64,000 nt of DNA from contig UQLW01000007.1 in NCBI GenBank assembly GCA_900542005.1, forward strand, positions 37,558 through 101,557. Reading direction: 5' to 3'. Below the pieces are notes generated by a model that saw nothing but the letters and a program-made list of their open reading frames with translations, had not been told where the DNA came from and made no database searches. A program made the position numbers and the translations under genes. This document shows positions 1 to 8,470 of this stretch, in pieces. Each line of letters opens with the position of its first letter. Positions within the stretch are counted from its first letter, which is position 1. The stretch is from an uncultured Eubacteriales bacterium. Lineage in GTDB: Bacteria; Bacillota; Clostridia; Christensenellales; UMGS416.

Positions 1-1850
1 GTCCCATACAGGCAATAGGCCACATGGGCGTTGGGCCCCGGCTGGATCGCCAAGTAGCAGCCATTGGAGCCTGCCGCCATCAGTTCCTCCTCATATAGCA
101 GGTAAATCTGGCTGTAGCTGCCATTTTGAAAGCCATACACCTGCAGGCGCAGCGTGGGGAAGCTGCCCATGGCCTGCCGCAGCACCACCAATTCATCACA
201 GGCGTCTTCATTCAGATCCAGCCTCCAGGCCCCGATGATCCCCTCGCCCGTCTCCACATACCCCTTTTCATAGGCGGTCCATTCCGGATGGGCGGGTACG
301 CTGTCGGGCATCAGCCCATGATCCAGCCACTGGCCCGCCAGCTCATCCCGGACAAAGGCTTCCAGGGTCGCTTGGCCGGTTTCCACCTGGTTAGGCTGCT
401 CCTGCTCCGTTACGCCGGAAAGGTCTTCCGTGGATACCGGCGCCGTCGGGCTATAGGCCGAGAGCCGGGATACGTCAATGCTGGGGTTGCTGTAATCGTA
501 GTTCTCCAGGTCCCGATCCAGGACTGCGGCGAGCTTTTCGATATTTTCCTGGGCAAGCTGGGCCTGCGAGGCGCACATCGCGCCCACCGCCTCATCAAAG
601 GTATACTGCTCATATCCCAGCATCGCCGCTTTATAATAGAGCAGCATCGCATATTTCAATTCCACATAATCGATTTCATCCGCCTGCCGGAGCGCCCTGG
701 CCCGCCGGTACGCCATATTCTGAATGACGGCAAAGGCCGCGCTCTTTTCGATCGCAGAGGCCTGCTTGGGGAAATCGCTGGCTTTTATGCCGGCCTCCAC
801 CACCTTCAAGGCCTTCGGCAGGCAGGCGAATACTGCCAGCGCCGCCTTTTTTTCCAGCTGTTCCGTCACAAAGGTATCCACCAGGTTCTGAAGCTGATCC
901 CATCCGACCCGGTCCTGGTAGACCTCCATCATCCGCTGGGCCGCCGCCTGAAGGGCTTCTTCCCTGCCGTCCTCGGCATTCATCCCGCTGAGGGAGGATA
1001 TCCCCCGCAGATAGCTGCTCTCCAGGCCATAGGCAAAGGAGGCCCGCGCCACGCCCTGGTAAAAATCGGACAGGGAGAAGCCCAAAGAACCGGTCTGCTT
1101 TTTGTATTCCTGCCCCATGCGCAGCAGCCGCTCCAGATCATCGTCGGAATAGTATACGCTGCTTTGCGGCAATCCCAGCTTTTCCGCCATAGAATCCACC
1201 TGCTCCATCTGTTTGGCGGAGGGATCCAGCACCTCGGTCTTCGCCTGCTGCAGCCAGGTGAAAATCGGATCATCTACATTCTGCGGTACGGCGATCTCAT
1301 ATAGCGCCTCCTCCAGCAGCGGTTCGTAATATCCCCGCCATAGCGTGCTGAACCGCGCGCCCGAAAGAATATTATAGGCGGCCGATATCACAAGCCCGCT
1401 TTGAAAGGCCAGGTTCTCATCATCAAAGGGCGTCGGCAGCCTGTCCATCTGGTCATAGAAGGTCAGAAACTCCGCCTTAAGCATGGAAGCGGAGCAGAAA
1501 TACAGCGCTCCGCCGTCTTCCACCACCGCAGTCTCCATCTGCCGCATAAGATCCTCTATGGGGAACCATAGGTTATTCCGGTAGCTGATGCCGGCTGGGC
1601 TCACCTGCACACCGTCCCGGGTATAACGCTGCCCATCCCAGGTGAAACCGGAAAAGTCCGCCGCTATATCGCTCCGGATATAAAGCTGATTCCCGGAAAC
1701 GAGGAAAGGGTAATAGTTTTCAGCTGCGCGGTCGCTATAGCACATCAGCCTGATTAGCTCAGGCTCGCCGCCCGCCGCCAGCGAGGGCAGCGGCAGGAGC
1801 GCCGCTGCAAAAGCTACAAATAACAATCCCGCGATCCACCGTTTTTTCAT
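1..1850 (-). CDS. secreted protein with a stalk-like N-terminal domain, 3' end outside window
   Basis: An open frame of about 616 codons starts at the ATG at 1850 and runs off the left edge, so the C-terminus is missing. It opens with a typical signal peptide (KKR, then a hydrophobic stretch ending at LAAGG). Residues of about 35-110 contain short strand-like repeats (ISYRNNLWFPIEDL) that resemble the copper amine oxidase N-terminal-like domain used as a wall or stalk module in Firmicutes. The middle is helical. Near the edge, DLNEDACDELVVLR looks like an acidic, possibly calcium-binding, loop of a VCBS/FG-GAP type. Its ATG overlaps the TGA of the upstream gene by 4 bp, so the two are co-transcribed. 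No enzymatic function is visible. Confidence 0.75.
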   Translation of the reverse strand, partial: MKKRWIAGLLFVAFAAALLPLPSLAAGGEPELIRLMCYSDRAAENYYPFLVSGNQLYIRSDIAADFSGFTWDGQRYTRDGVQVSPAGISYRNNLWFPIEDLMRQMETAVVEDGGALYFCSASMLKAEFLTFYDQMDRLPTPFDDENLAFQSGLVISAAYNILSGARFSTLWRGYYEPLLEEALYEIAVPQNVDDPIFTWLQQAKTEVLDPSAKQMEQVDSMAEKLGLPQSSVYYSDDDLERLLRMGQEYKKQTGSLGFSLSDFYQGVARASFAYGLESSYLRGISSLSGMNAEDGREEALQAAAQRMMEVYQDRVGWDQLQNLVDTFVTEQLEKKAALAVFACLPKALKVVEAGIKASDFPKQASAIEKSAAFAVIQNMAYRRARALRQADEIDYVELKYAMLLYYKAAMLGYEQYTFDEAVGAMCASQAQLAQENIEKLAAVLDRDLENYDYSNPSIDVSRLSAYSPTAPVSTEDLSGVTEQEQPNQVETGQATLEAFVRDELAGQWLDHGLMPDSVPAHPEWTAYEKGYVETGEGIIGAWRLDLNEDACDELVVLRQAMGSFPTLRLQVYGFQNGSYSQIYLLYEEELMAAGSNGCYLAIQPGPNAHVAYCLYG

Positions 1851-2605
1851 GGGTTCTTCTCCTTCCACTGCTCCAGCGCAGCCTCCTGCCAGCTCAAAAG
1901 GCCGCCGTATACCGCGTCGGCCAGCGCCTCCGTCTGCACCAGGGCCGCTTCCTCCCCCTGCCCCGTATACGTCACCATCACATGGGTCTTTTTTAGGGTA
2001 TACTCCCCCTGCTGAAGCCGGCGCAAAACTTCTTCGCATACCGCCTCTGGGGAGCTGGCCGAAAGCTGCCCCTGTTCCAGCTTTCCTTCAATATCCTCCA
2101 TCATGGCCGCCATATCCGGCGCGGTGACCGTCACGGCCGTGCCCCGTGACCCGCTGCCGCCTGTAGCCTCCCAGCTTCCCCGCCGCAGCAGCTCCGCCTC
2201 AACCCGAGCAGCTGCCGTATCCTGCTGCGCCTGCGCCTGATAAAGCCGCTGCATGGCCGCAGCCAGGCTCCGATCCCCGTTGGACGCCGCCGTTATGGAC
2301 GGGCTCTGCTCCGTCGTGCTGTCCGCACGATCCAGCGCCTTCATGACCTGGCCGAGGCACCCCGCAGCGACAAAAGCCAGGCAGACCCAGAGCCAGGCCC
2401 GATTTCGGGAAACCTGAATTTTCACAAGGACGTCCTGCGGCCCCCTGGGGAAGGGGACCCCGCGCAGCTGCAATACCCGGCCGTTGGAAACCCCGGCCGG
2501 GACCCGCACCGAAAGCCGCATACCGCCAACCTTAATATTTTTTGTGCAGCCGCCTTTGGCCTCGCCGGGCGAAATACGCAGCTGTATGCTGATTTTCTCC
2601 GCCAT
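1847..2605 (-). CDS. membrane-anchored protein with DnaJ C-terminal-like domain
   Basis: I place the start at the ATG at 2605 (MAEKISIQL), which has AGGTGGGG just upstream; the longer frame to 2659 has no ribosome site. That gives 252 residues. Residues of about 5-66 resemble the peptide-binding C-terminal domain of DnaJ/Hsp40: GMRLSVRVPAGVSNGRVLQL, then DVLVKIQV. No J domain is present. A membrane segment follows at about 70-86, then an Ala/Gln-rich helical region to the end. The C-terminal part probably lies outside the cell and the DnaJ-like part in the cytoplasm. It overlaps the next gene by 4 bp (ATGA), which suggests the two products work together. The function is unknown. Confidence 0.7.
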   Translation of the reverse strand: MAEKISIQLRISPGEAKGGCTKNIKVGGMRLSVRVPAGVSNGRVLQLRGVPFPRGPQDVLVKIQVSRNRAWLWVCLAFVAAGCLGQVMKALDRADSTTEQSPSITAASNGDRSLAAAMQRLYQAQAQQDTAAARVEAELLRRGSWEATGGSGSRGTAVTVTAPDMAAMMEDIEGKLEQGQLSASSPEAVCEEVLRRLQQGEYTLKKTHVMVTYTGQGEEAALVQTEALADAVYGGLLSWQEAALEQWKEKNP

Positions 2606-2829
2606 TTTCCCCACCTCTCCTATTCTTCTATAGTATAGCACAAACAGCATCCTGCACAAAGCTTTTGTATGCTTTCAAGCGCAGCTTCCCCAGGGGCAAG
2701 CCCGCCGGGCGGGCGGACGCTCCCCCGGATATACAAAGGCCTCTCCAACCAAAGCCATTCTTCCTCTGGCTTTTTCTCCGGCCGCCACTTATAATAAAAG
2801 GCAATAAGCCAGGCTTATGGAGGATGACG

Positions 2830-3186
2830 ATGAGCGACTTGAAGATATCCCAAATGCTGGATTACCAGCGCCGGCTATATGCGCTGCATCAGGATAAATG
2901 GGCGCCCCACACGCCGCAGTACGCCCGGGACAGCCTTTTGTGGAGCATTGATGAAATCGGCGAGGTAATCGCCATCATCAAGAAAAAGGGCGACGACGCC
3001 ATCATGAACAATCCGCAGGTGCGGCGGCACTATGTAGAGGAATGCTGCGACGTGATGATGTATTGGCTGGATATGATGGATTGCTATGGGATCACCGCTG
3101 AGGAATTCAGCCGTGAATTCATCCGTAAGGCGGAAAGCAACCTGAGCCGCACCTGGAAGGAAAACGAGCATCTTTATGAAGACTGA
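2830..3186 (+). CDS. MazG-like nucleotide pyrophosphohydrolase
   Basis: The protein has 118 residues from the second of two nearby ATGs; GGAGG at 2819-2823 has proper spacing only to the ATG at 2830. It is an all-alpha NTP pyrophosphohydrolase of the MazG/dUTPase-like group: the metal-binding pairs appear as DEIGEVIAIIKKK and, after a short helix, EECCDVMMYWLDMM, the usual ExxE...ExxD pattern. Such enzymes hydrolyse (d)NTPs to NMP and pyrophosphate and clean the nucleotide pool; the substrate cannot be read from sequence. A TATAAT at 2790-2795 could be its -10 box. The two glycosidase-like genes follow on the same strand after short gaps. Confidence 0.75.
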   Translation: MSDLKISQMLDYQRRLYALHQDKWAPHTPQYARDSLLWSIDEIGEVIAIIKKKGDDAIMNNPQVRRHYVEECCDVMMYWLDMMDCYGITAEEFSREFIRKAESNLSRTWKENEHLYED

Positions 3187-3221
3187 CGCACCGGCCTGCC
3201 GGCGAAAGAGAGGTTTTATTT

Positions 3222-4586
3222 ATGGCTGATTATAATGCGCTGCCGCTGCTGCGCGCCCGGATCGACACCGCCCATCCTACCGGCCCCTTCCCTGTCAGCC
3301 GCCACAGCATCGGCCATGGCGGCGTAAATTCCCGCCCGCTTCCCCCCGGGGTGATCGAAGGGGGCCGCGCCCTGTCGCCCCGCCTGCTGCGCACCTTCAT
3401 CCAGGAGTATTTCTTTATCTGCCCGGAGCCGGGCCGGTATGATTTCTCCCGGCTGGATCCCTACATGCAGGCGCTGGCCGATACGGGGGCTAAGGTGGTC
3501 GCCGCCATCTGCATCAAGCCCAAGGCCCTTTTCCCCCAGATCGATCCCGCCCAATGGGCGCCAACCGGCTGGGATCAGTGGCAGGCGCTCATCCGCGCGC
3601 TGGTGCATCGCTACTCGGTGGAGCGGCCCATCGTCACCCATTGGGAGGTGGGCAACGAGGTTGACATCGGGGAGAACGGCGGCTGCCCCTATCTGATTCC
3701 CGATCCGGACGACTATTATACCTACTACGCCGCCACCGTACAGGCCGTGTTGGACGCCTTCCCCCAGGCCAAGGTAGGGGGGCCCGGCCTGGCCGATCCC
3801 GATCATCCCATGCTGGAGCCCTTCGCCCGCCGCTGCCATCAGGAAGGGACGCAGCTTGACTTTGTTTCCTGGCATACCTATACCGCTACGCCCGAGCGCA
3901 CCGTAGGGGCCTTCCGGCGTACAGCCGCCATGCTGAATGCGCTCTATGGGGCCAACCGCCCCCAGGTCATGGTCACAGAGTATGGCCCGGCCTTTGAATC
4001 GCGTTCCTTTCCGGAGCATGCGATGACCGGATACCGGGCGCTGAATGTGGCCCGAAACCTTTACTGGGCGTTGGAGGGTGGAATCGACTATACCTTCTAT
4101 TACCATATCTGGGATCAGCTCTGCGACGTGCGGGAATTCGAGCCCTTCTTCCAGGATCCCGCCATCATGTACCATCATTGGAACGAGATTCCCCATCGCT
4201 TCGGCCTTTTCTCGGTGGAGGGGGAAAAGCGGCCGGCCTATGACGTATACCGGCTCTATCACATGGCGGGCGCCAGCCGGCTGGCTGTGGAGCTGGATGA
4301 AGGCAGCCTGCTGATCCAGGCCACCCGGGACGACCAGGGCCGGCTTTGGGCGGTCATCCTCAACGCGGGCAAGGAGGACCGTGCGCTGGCTCTCACCTTC
4401 CAGAACCTCATACCCGGCCTCTACCGCTATGAAAACTACCGCATCGGCGCGCCCTTTTGTCCCGATTCCCTGATGCCCGCGCCGCTGGAAGCCCGCGAGA
4501 CCTGTTGCATGGCTTCCTTTACGCCCGAGCTGTACGCCCCTGCCGGCAGCGTTTGCTTTGTCCGGCTGCTGCCGCTGGAGCGCTGA
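3222..4586 (+). CDS. GH39-like glycoside hydrolase (beta-xylosidase type)
   Basis: The protein has 454 residues, no signal peptide and is probably cytoplasmic. It is a clan GH-A TIM barrel followed by a C-terminal beta-sandwich. The acid/base glutamate is E146 in WEVGNEVD and the nucleophile is E253 in VMVTEYGP, the spacing and context of GH39 beta-xylosidases and related enzymes. Residues after about 340 (SLLIQATRDDQGRLWAVILN) form the accessory sandwich. GAGAGG precedes the start. It lies 53 bp upstream of a five-bladed-propeller glycosidase-like gene, so the pair may cut the same plant or host glycan. Substrate specificity is inferred from family resemblance only. Confidence 0.75.
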   Translation: MADYNALPLLRARIDTAHPTGPFPVSRHSIGHGGVNSRPLPPGVIEGGRALSPRLLRTFIQEYFFICPEPGRYDFSRLDPYMQALADTGAKVVAAICIKPKALFPQIDPAQWAPTGWDQWQALIRALVHRYSVERPIVTHWEVGNEVDIGENGGCPYLIPDPDDYYTYYAATVQAVLDAFPQAKVGGPGLADPDHPMLEPFARRCHQEGTQLDFVSWHTYTATPERTVGAFRRTAAMLNALYGANRPQVMVTEYGPAFESRSFPEHAMTGYRALNVARNLYWALEGGIDYTFYYHIWDQLCDVREFEPFFQDPAIMYHHWNEIPHRFGLFSVEGEKRPAYDVYRLYHMAGASRLAVELDEGSLLIQATRDDQGRLWAVILNAGKEDRALALTFQNLIPGLYRYENYRIGAPFCPDSLMPAPLEARETCCMASFTPELYAPAGSVCFVRLLPLER

Positions 4587-4639
4587 ACCAATAGGCTCCG
4601 TCCCCATGACCGGCTGATATGGATGTTTAGGAGGTATGT

Positions 4640-5746
4640 ATGGGCAAGACTCAATGCCAATACCGGCTGGAGGGCGTAACGGATCACGGCGTGATCCTGC
4701 GTCCCAGCCAAAAGGGAGAGCCCCTCTATCCCTGCGAGGGAGGCGGCATACGGGAGGCGATCCTCAACAGGGAGGGGCCCTATTTTTACCTGTTCTATGA
4801 CGGCTGGACCCCGCTGGACGTGGCCGATAAGATGAACTACAACCTGCGGGCCCGCAGCCTCGACCTTCGCCATTGGGAGAAGCAGGGCGTTCAGCTGACC
4901 GGCGCGCGGCGTACCCATCCCGACGAGTCCCCGGCCGACCGCTTTGACTATTACTGCCGGGTATCCCCCTGGATTTACCAGGAGGAGGGTGTCTACTCCA
5001 TGTTCTATATTGGCTCCGGCGGGCAAATGCCCGACAGCACCCCCGAGGTGCCCTATGCCACGCTGCTGGCCCATGGCGGCTCCATCGAGGGGCCCTGGCG
5101 GCCGGTCACCGAGGAGCCCGGCAAAGGCCGGCATGTCTGCTTTCCGCTTCGCCCCGGCACCTTTTACAGCCACACCGCCTGCGCAGGCCATGTCATGCGC
5201 AACCCGAAATGGCGCGGCGAAGGCGATCCGGACAACTACAAATACATGATGTTCTTTGGCGCCGCCTCCATGGAGGGCGAGCTAACCCGCGGCATTGGCA
5301 TCGCCCGGACCAACGATCTGAACGCGACCGATGACTTTGACAAGATGGAGGGGAATTTCTGGCATATCGACGATCAGCCGCTGGCGCCCCTGGAGGACGA
5401 TGTGGAAAACTCCAGCGTCTATTACGAGGCGTCAACGGGCACCTGGTACCTCTTCACCAACCATATCGATCCCACCAATACCTATACCGACGCCATATGG
5501 GTATACTGGACCCAGGACACCGACCACTGGGATCCCGCCAATAAGGCCGTCGTGCTGGACAGGCAAAACACGGTAGCGGTCAAGGGCGCCATCGGTATGC
5601 CGACGGTGCTGAAGCTTGACGGGCATACCCTCGCCATGGCCTATGATGGAGCGGAGGGCGAGGATTACAGCCATATGAACCGCAGCATCTGCCTGGCCAC
5701 CATCCGGCTTCCCCTGGCCGTGCCCGGCAGGGCGTCCGCCCAATAA
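4640..5746 (+). CDS. five-bladed beta-propeller glycosidase-like protein (GH43/GH117/GH130 type)
   Basis: The protein has 368 residues without a signal peptide, preceded by a strong GGAGG. Repeated blade-like units with aromatic and acidic residues are visible (YFYLFYDGW, DYYCRVSPWIY, GVYSMFYIGSGG, NSSVYYEASTGTWYLF, DAIWVYWTQD), typical of the propeller fold shared by GH43, GH32, GH117 and GH130. Candidate catalytic acids are the Asp in FYDGW and the Glu in the ENSSVYYEA blade. I cannot assign a family. It is the last gene of the 2830-5746 run and ends before a strong bidirectional terminator. Confidence 0.65.
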   Translation: MGKTQCQYRLEGVTDHGVILRPSQKGEPLYPCEGGGIREAILNREGPYFYLFYDGWTPLDVADKMNYNLRARSLDLRHWEKQGVQLTGARRTHPDESPADRFDYYCRVSPWIYQEEGVYSMFYIGSGGQMPDSTPEVPYATLLAHGGSIEGPWRPVTEEPGKGRHVCFPLRPGTFYSHTACAGHVMRNPKWRGEGDPDNYKYMMFFGAASMEGELTRGIGIARTNDLNATDDFDKMEGNFWHIDDQPLAPLEDDVENSSVYYEASTGTWYLFTNHIDPTNTYTDAIWVYWTQDTDHWDPANKAVVLDRQNTVAVKGAIGMPTVLKLDGHTLAMAYDGAEGEDYSHMNRSICLATIRLPLAVPGRASAQ

Positions 5747-5756
5747 AGATATACCT

Positions 5757-5798
5757 AAAGCCCGCCCCCGGGGATATGCTCCCTGGGGGCGGGCTTTA
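5757..5798. terminator. bidirectional rho-independent terminator
   Basis: A long GC stem (AAAGCCCGCCCCCGG pairing with CCTGGGGGCGGGCTTT) lies between the plus-strand glycosidase gene and the minus-strand MerR gene, which converge here. It is flanked by A and T runs on both sides. Confidence 0.85.
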
Positions 5799-5825
5799 TA
5801 CCGCGATATGCCTATGTCGCGCGCC

Positions 5826-6566
5826 TTATGCCTGCCCCTGCCTCGCCGCGCAATAGGCGGCAATGGCCCGGCTCATGGCGTTGGCCGCACCCGGCGCCTT
5901 CTGGTCGATCGTCCGGGCAAATCGCCCGTCGCTTGCATACAGCTGGCCCAAACCCGCCAGAATCTCCAGGGAGCAGGGATAATACCACCGGGAAATGTGA
6001 GCCTGCCAGGCCTCCACGCAGGCGGCCGCCTCAGGGCCCTCCGGATCAGCGCAAGCGGAAAAATCCCTCCAGATGGACTCGGCCTCCCGCTGGATCGCGT
6101 TCCAGTCCTCCGGGCGGTAGTTCCGGGTCCGGGCCTGGCTGGCCGCATATGCTTCTGTGCCGCCATAACGCGCCCGGGCCTCCCGCGCATAATCCTCCCG
6201 GGCCTGGCGCTGGGCGTCGTCGGTAAAATCGTCAAAGTTCATCGGTTCGTCTCCTTTCAGGAGGCGGTCCATTCGCGCCAGCATGCCCTCCAGCCGGCGC
6301 TTTTTGGCTTCCAGCAGCGCCCGCTGTTTTTTCAGGGTCCATTCGTCCAGCGGTCCATCCAGCAGCGGGCCGACCTCCCGCAGGGGGAAATCCAGCTCCC
6401 GCAGAAAAAGGATCCGCTTTAAGCGGACTAGCTCCGCCTCGCCATAGAGCCGGTAGCCGCTCCCGCTGCGCACACAGGGCGGCAGAAGGCCCAACTCATC
6501 ATAATAATGCAGCGTCCGGACGCTGACATGGCTGATGCAGGCGACCTGCCGGACGGTGTAATACAT
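5826..6566 (-). CDS. MerR family regulator with TipAS drug-binding domain
   Basis: The protein has 246 residues. Residues 1-70 are the MerR winged helix (YTVRQVACISHVSVRTLHYYDELGLL), a dimerising coiled coil follows (about 75-105), and residues of about 110-240 form the TipAS-like helical domain with its typical SIWRDFSA and HISRWYYPCS segments. TipAL-type proteins bind thiopeptides or other hydrophobic compounds and activate promoters with overlong spacers. Such a promoter (19-bp spacer) lies just upstream of this gene, so it probably regulates itself. GGAGG precedes the start. No efflux gene sits next to it, so the target is unknown. Confidence 0.88.
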   Translation of the reverse strand: MYYTVRQVACISHVSVRTLHYYDELGLLPPCVRSGSGYRLYGEAELVRLKRILFLRELDFPLREVGPLLDGPLDEWTLKKQRALLEAKKRRLEGMLARMDRLLKGDEPMNFDDFTDDAQRQAREDYAREARARYGGTEAYAASQARTRNYRPEDWNAIQREAESIWRDFSACADPEGPEAAACVEAWQAHISRWYYPCSLEILAGLGQLYASDGRFARTIDQKAPGAANAMSRAIAAYCAARQGQA

Positions 6567-6588
6567 GGCGCTTTCACCTCCTGAGGGC

Positions 6589-6619
6589 AGTATAAGGCCT
6601 GACGGTGCGTGAGCGTCAA
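6589..6619 (-). promoter_or_regulatory. MerR-type promoter with 19-bp spacer
   Basis: On the minus strand a TTGACG -35 box (6614-6619) and a TATACT -10 box (6589-6594) are separated by exactly 19 bp. The spacer region carries an inverted repeat (GACG...CGTC, 6601-6617). Long spacers with a dyad are the hallmark of promoters that MerR-family proteins untwist. The -35 overlaps the end of the upstream P-loop gene. Confidence 0.7.
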
Positions 6620-7227
6620 GGGGTTAGGCCAAATAAATTTTCCGCCCATGCCAGCGTCTGCTCCGGGTCGCGGCCGCCATCCACCAGCCCGTGGGGGTAG
6701 CCGGCCTGGCGCGCCCCTTGGGCTACCAGCCGGGCGAACTGCTCATCCCGGTCCATCCAGTTGGAAAAGGCGCGGTCCGGGTCGCTGCAGGGCGCGAGGA
6801 ACGGGGCCACCCATTCCCGCCGGGCGTACTGCTCCCGCTGAAAGCGCCGCGTGGGGGTCATGCAGATCACCTGCCGGGCCGGGACGCCCCTGGCTGCCAA
6901 CCGCCAGGGCAAAAGCGCCGCGCCCTCGGCTATCACCGGCGCGGGCGCTTCCTCCAGCGCCTCCATCAGCCAGTCAAAGGTCGCTTCATAGTAGGCAAGC
7001 TCATCCTGAAGCAGCGCCTCCGGGGGCCTCAGCCACATGGCGTCCCGGCTGCCGCGCAGCCGCTGGGCCAGCCGCCGCACCGCCTCCACGCCCTGACGCT
7101 CCCCCCGCTCCAAAAATGGCGCCTCATAGTCGTCACAGCGCACATGGGTCAGCCCATACCGCTGCGACAGCGCCCTTGCCAGGGTGCTTTTACCGCAGCA
7201 GGGCGATCCCGCTAGATAATAGATCAT
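6616..7227 (-). CDS. P-loop kinase-like ATP-binding protein
   Basis: The protein has 203 residues. Walker A is at the N-terminus (AGSPCCGKST, residues 6-15), followed by a short nucleoside-kinase-like layout: VRCDDYEAPF, then VIAEGAALLPWRLAARGV, with an Arg-rich lid region (TPTRRFQREQYARREW). This resembles small AAA/kinase proteins that phosphorylate small molecules, but the substrate is not recognisable. Two cysteines inside the Walker A loop are unusual. It is followed by the MerR gene on the same strand, whose promoter overlaps its stop. Confidence 0.6.
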   Translation of the reverse strand: MIYYLAGSPCCGKSTLARALSQRYGLTHVRCDDYEAPFLERGERQGVEAVRRLAQRLRGSRDAMWLRPPEALLQDELAYYEATFDWLMEALEEAPAPVIAEGAALLPWRLAARGVPARQVICMTPTRRFQREQYARREWVAPFLAPCSDPDRAFSNWMDRDEQFARLVAQGARQAGYPHGLVDGGRDPEQTLAWAENLFGLTP

Positions 7228-7378
7228 CGGCGTTCCCTATTCCCCCTTCCTTGCCAAAGCCCCCGGGCCGATAGCCGCCCTTGTGGCGCTTAGCGGCGAA
7301 GATGCTTGCATTCACGCTTATTATACAGCATATACGGCAGCCGCGACAGGGCGGTTAAGCTCCACAGGCGCAAATAGA

Positions 7379-7401
7379 AAGCCGGCGGCTATGCCGCCGG
7401 T
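7379..7401 (-). terminator. terminator after small coiled-coil gene
   Basis: On the minus strand, CCGGCGGC-ATA-GCCGCCGG is followed by CTTTCTATTT, just downstream of the gene ending at 7411. The remaining bases up to 7227 show no gene. Confidence 0.6.
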
Positions 7402-7410
7402 CCAATCCGC

Positions 7411-7683
7411 CTATTTGATAGAGCCAACTTGCCGGTCTGGAACCGTTCGCTTCTCCTTGGCCTCCCGGACGTCCCTTTCCAGCAGTGCCAGCCGTGCCTC
7501 CAGCTCTTGGAACTCCCTGACAAGCTGCTTTGAATCGGCCAGCAGGCTTTGCGCCCGGGCCTGCCACGCACCGGCAGCCGGCTCCACCGCAGGGCAGCGT
7601 TCCGCCGCCCTTGCGCCGGTGGGCGCTCCGGCCAGGCAGGCCAGCGCTGCCGCCGTCAGGGCAATTTTGCTTCCCATCTTCAT
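7411..7683 (-). CDS. small exported coiled-coil protein
   Basis: The protein has 90 residues from the ATG at 7683, which has AGGAAA upstream; the longer frame from 7704 lacks a ribosome site. The N-terminus is signal-peptide-like (KMGSKIALTAAALACLAG, cleavage likely near ARA-AE). The C-terminal half is a charged coiled coil (KQLVREFQELEARLALLERD). That coiled coil resembles the end of the neighbouring protein at 7896-8105, so the two are probably paralogues. I know no family for it. Confidence 0.55.
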   Translation of the reverse strand: MKMGSKIALTAAALACLAGAPTGARAAERCPAVEPAAGAWQARAQSLLADSKQLVREFQELEARLALLERDVREAKEKRTVPDRQVGSIK

Positions 7684-7895
7684 GCTATTTCCTCTTTTCC
7701 CCAAACAAATTCCCTTTTTCTATACCGGCCTTATTTTATCATGGATCGCGCCGCTGCGGCTGCTCTTCGAGAAAGCTCGTTATTTTTCCCCTTTATCCCC
7801 CAATCCTTCCATAAAAAAAACGGCGCGGGAAGGACCCGTACCGCATATCGCTGTATACGCTCCCGCCCCTTGGGGCGGGAGCCGTCCGGAGCCGG

Positions 7896-8105
7896 TCAAT
7901 CGCCCCTGTGGCCGCGAACTGTCCGCTCCAGGTTGGCGAGCTTTTCATCCAGCTCCTCGAATTCCGAGACCAGCTTCTTCAGCTCCGCCAGTTTTTCCTT
8001 CAGCCTGCGCTCCCGAATCTCCTCCTCCCCTTTTATCATGCCGGAAGCGCCTAAGCGGCCATCGCAAAGAAATGCAGTTACATAGACTGAATGGAAGTTT
8101 TTCAT
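7896..8105 (-). CDS. small coiled-coil protein, paralogue of its neighbour
   Basis: The protein has 69 residues. GGAGG at 8113-8117 has proper spacing to the ATG at 8105 (MKNFHSVY) but not to the ATG 6 nt upstream. The C-terminal part (KKLVSEFEELDEKLANLER) matches the heptad pattern of the 7411-7683 protein (KQLVREFQELEARLALLER); the N-termini differ. A weakly hydrophobic N-terminus (HSVYVTAFLC) may be a poor signal or membrane contact. A GC hairpin at 7859-7882 follows, without a U tract. Function unknown. Confidence 0.5.
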   Translation of the reverse strand: MKNFHSVYVTAFLCDGRLGASGMIKGEEEIRERRLKEKLAELKKLVSEFEELDEKLANLERTVRGHRGD

Positions 8106-8334
8106 AGACATACCTCCGTTCCCTGGATAAATTTGCATAACCAGCCTGTTCAATGGGCTCAAGCATTTCCTACCAATTATATCCAATTATGCGTTTATTG
8201 TCGACAGAAATCGTCATAAAATGTCAAGGAATTCCCAGCGTCTTTTCTGGAAATTCCCTAAATTTCCCAACATCCGGCCTTTTTAACCGCAAAAAATGTG
8301 ATATTGCTTTGCCGGACGGCGGCCGCCCGGCAAA

Positions 8335-8370
8335 AAAGCGCGGGAAGTCCGGTTGAACCTCCCGCGCTTT
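8335..8370 (-). terminator. terminator of the murein-peptide operon
   Basis: On the minus strand AAAGCGCGGGA and TCCCGCGCTTT pair around a 14-nt loop and run into TTTTTT. It lies 100 bp beyond the last gene of the operon. The stretch 8106-8470 otherwise shows only a second hairpin at 8308-8334 and no gene. Confidence 0.8.
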
Positions 8371-8470
8371 GACAATGCGCCTTTATGGGTTTTTAATACC
8401 GGCTTCTACCGGCCCGATCTCCCTATCGCTCCCCGGGCCGCGCTTTCTCCGCGGCCAACCGCGGCGCCGT

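Noticed and set aside
3216..4607. 463-codon open frame on the minus strand
   Set aside because: It is antisense to the GH39-like gene with clear catalytic motifs; its own product is low-complexity Gly/Arg/Ala text with no ribosome site.
7859..7882. perfect GC hairpin after the small coiled-coil gene
   Set aside because: There is no U tract on the minus strand, so it is not called as a terminator.
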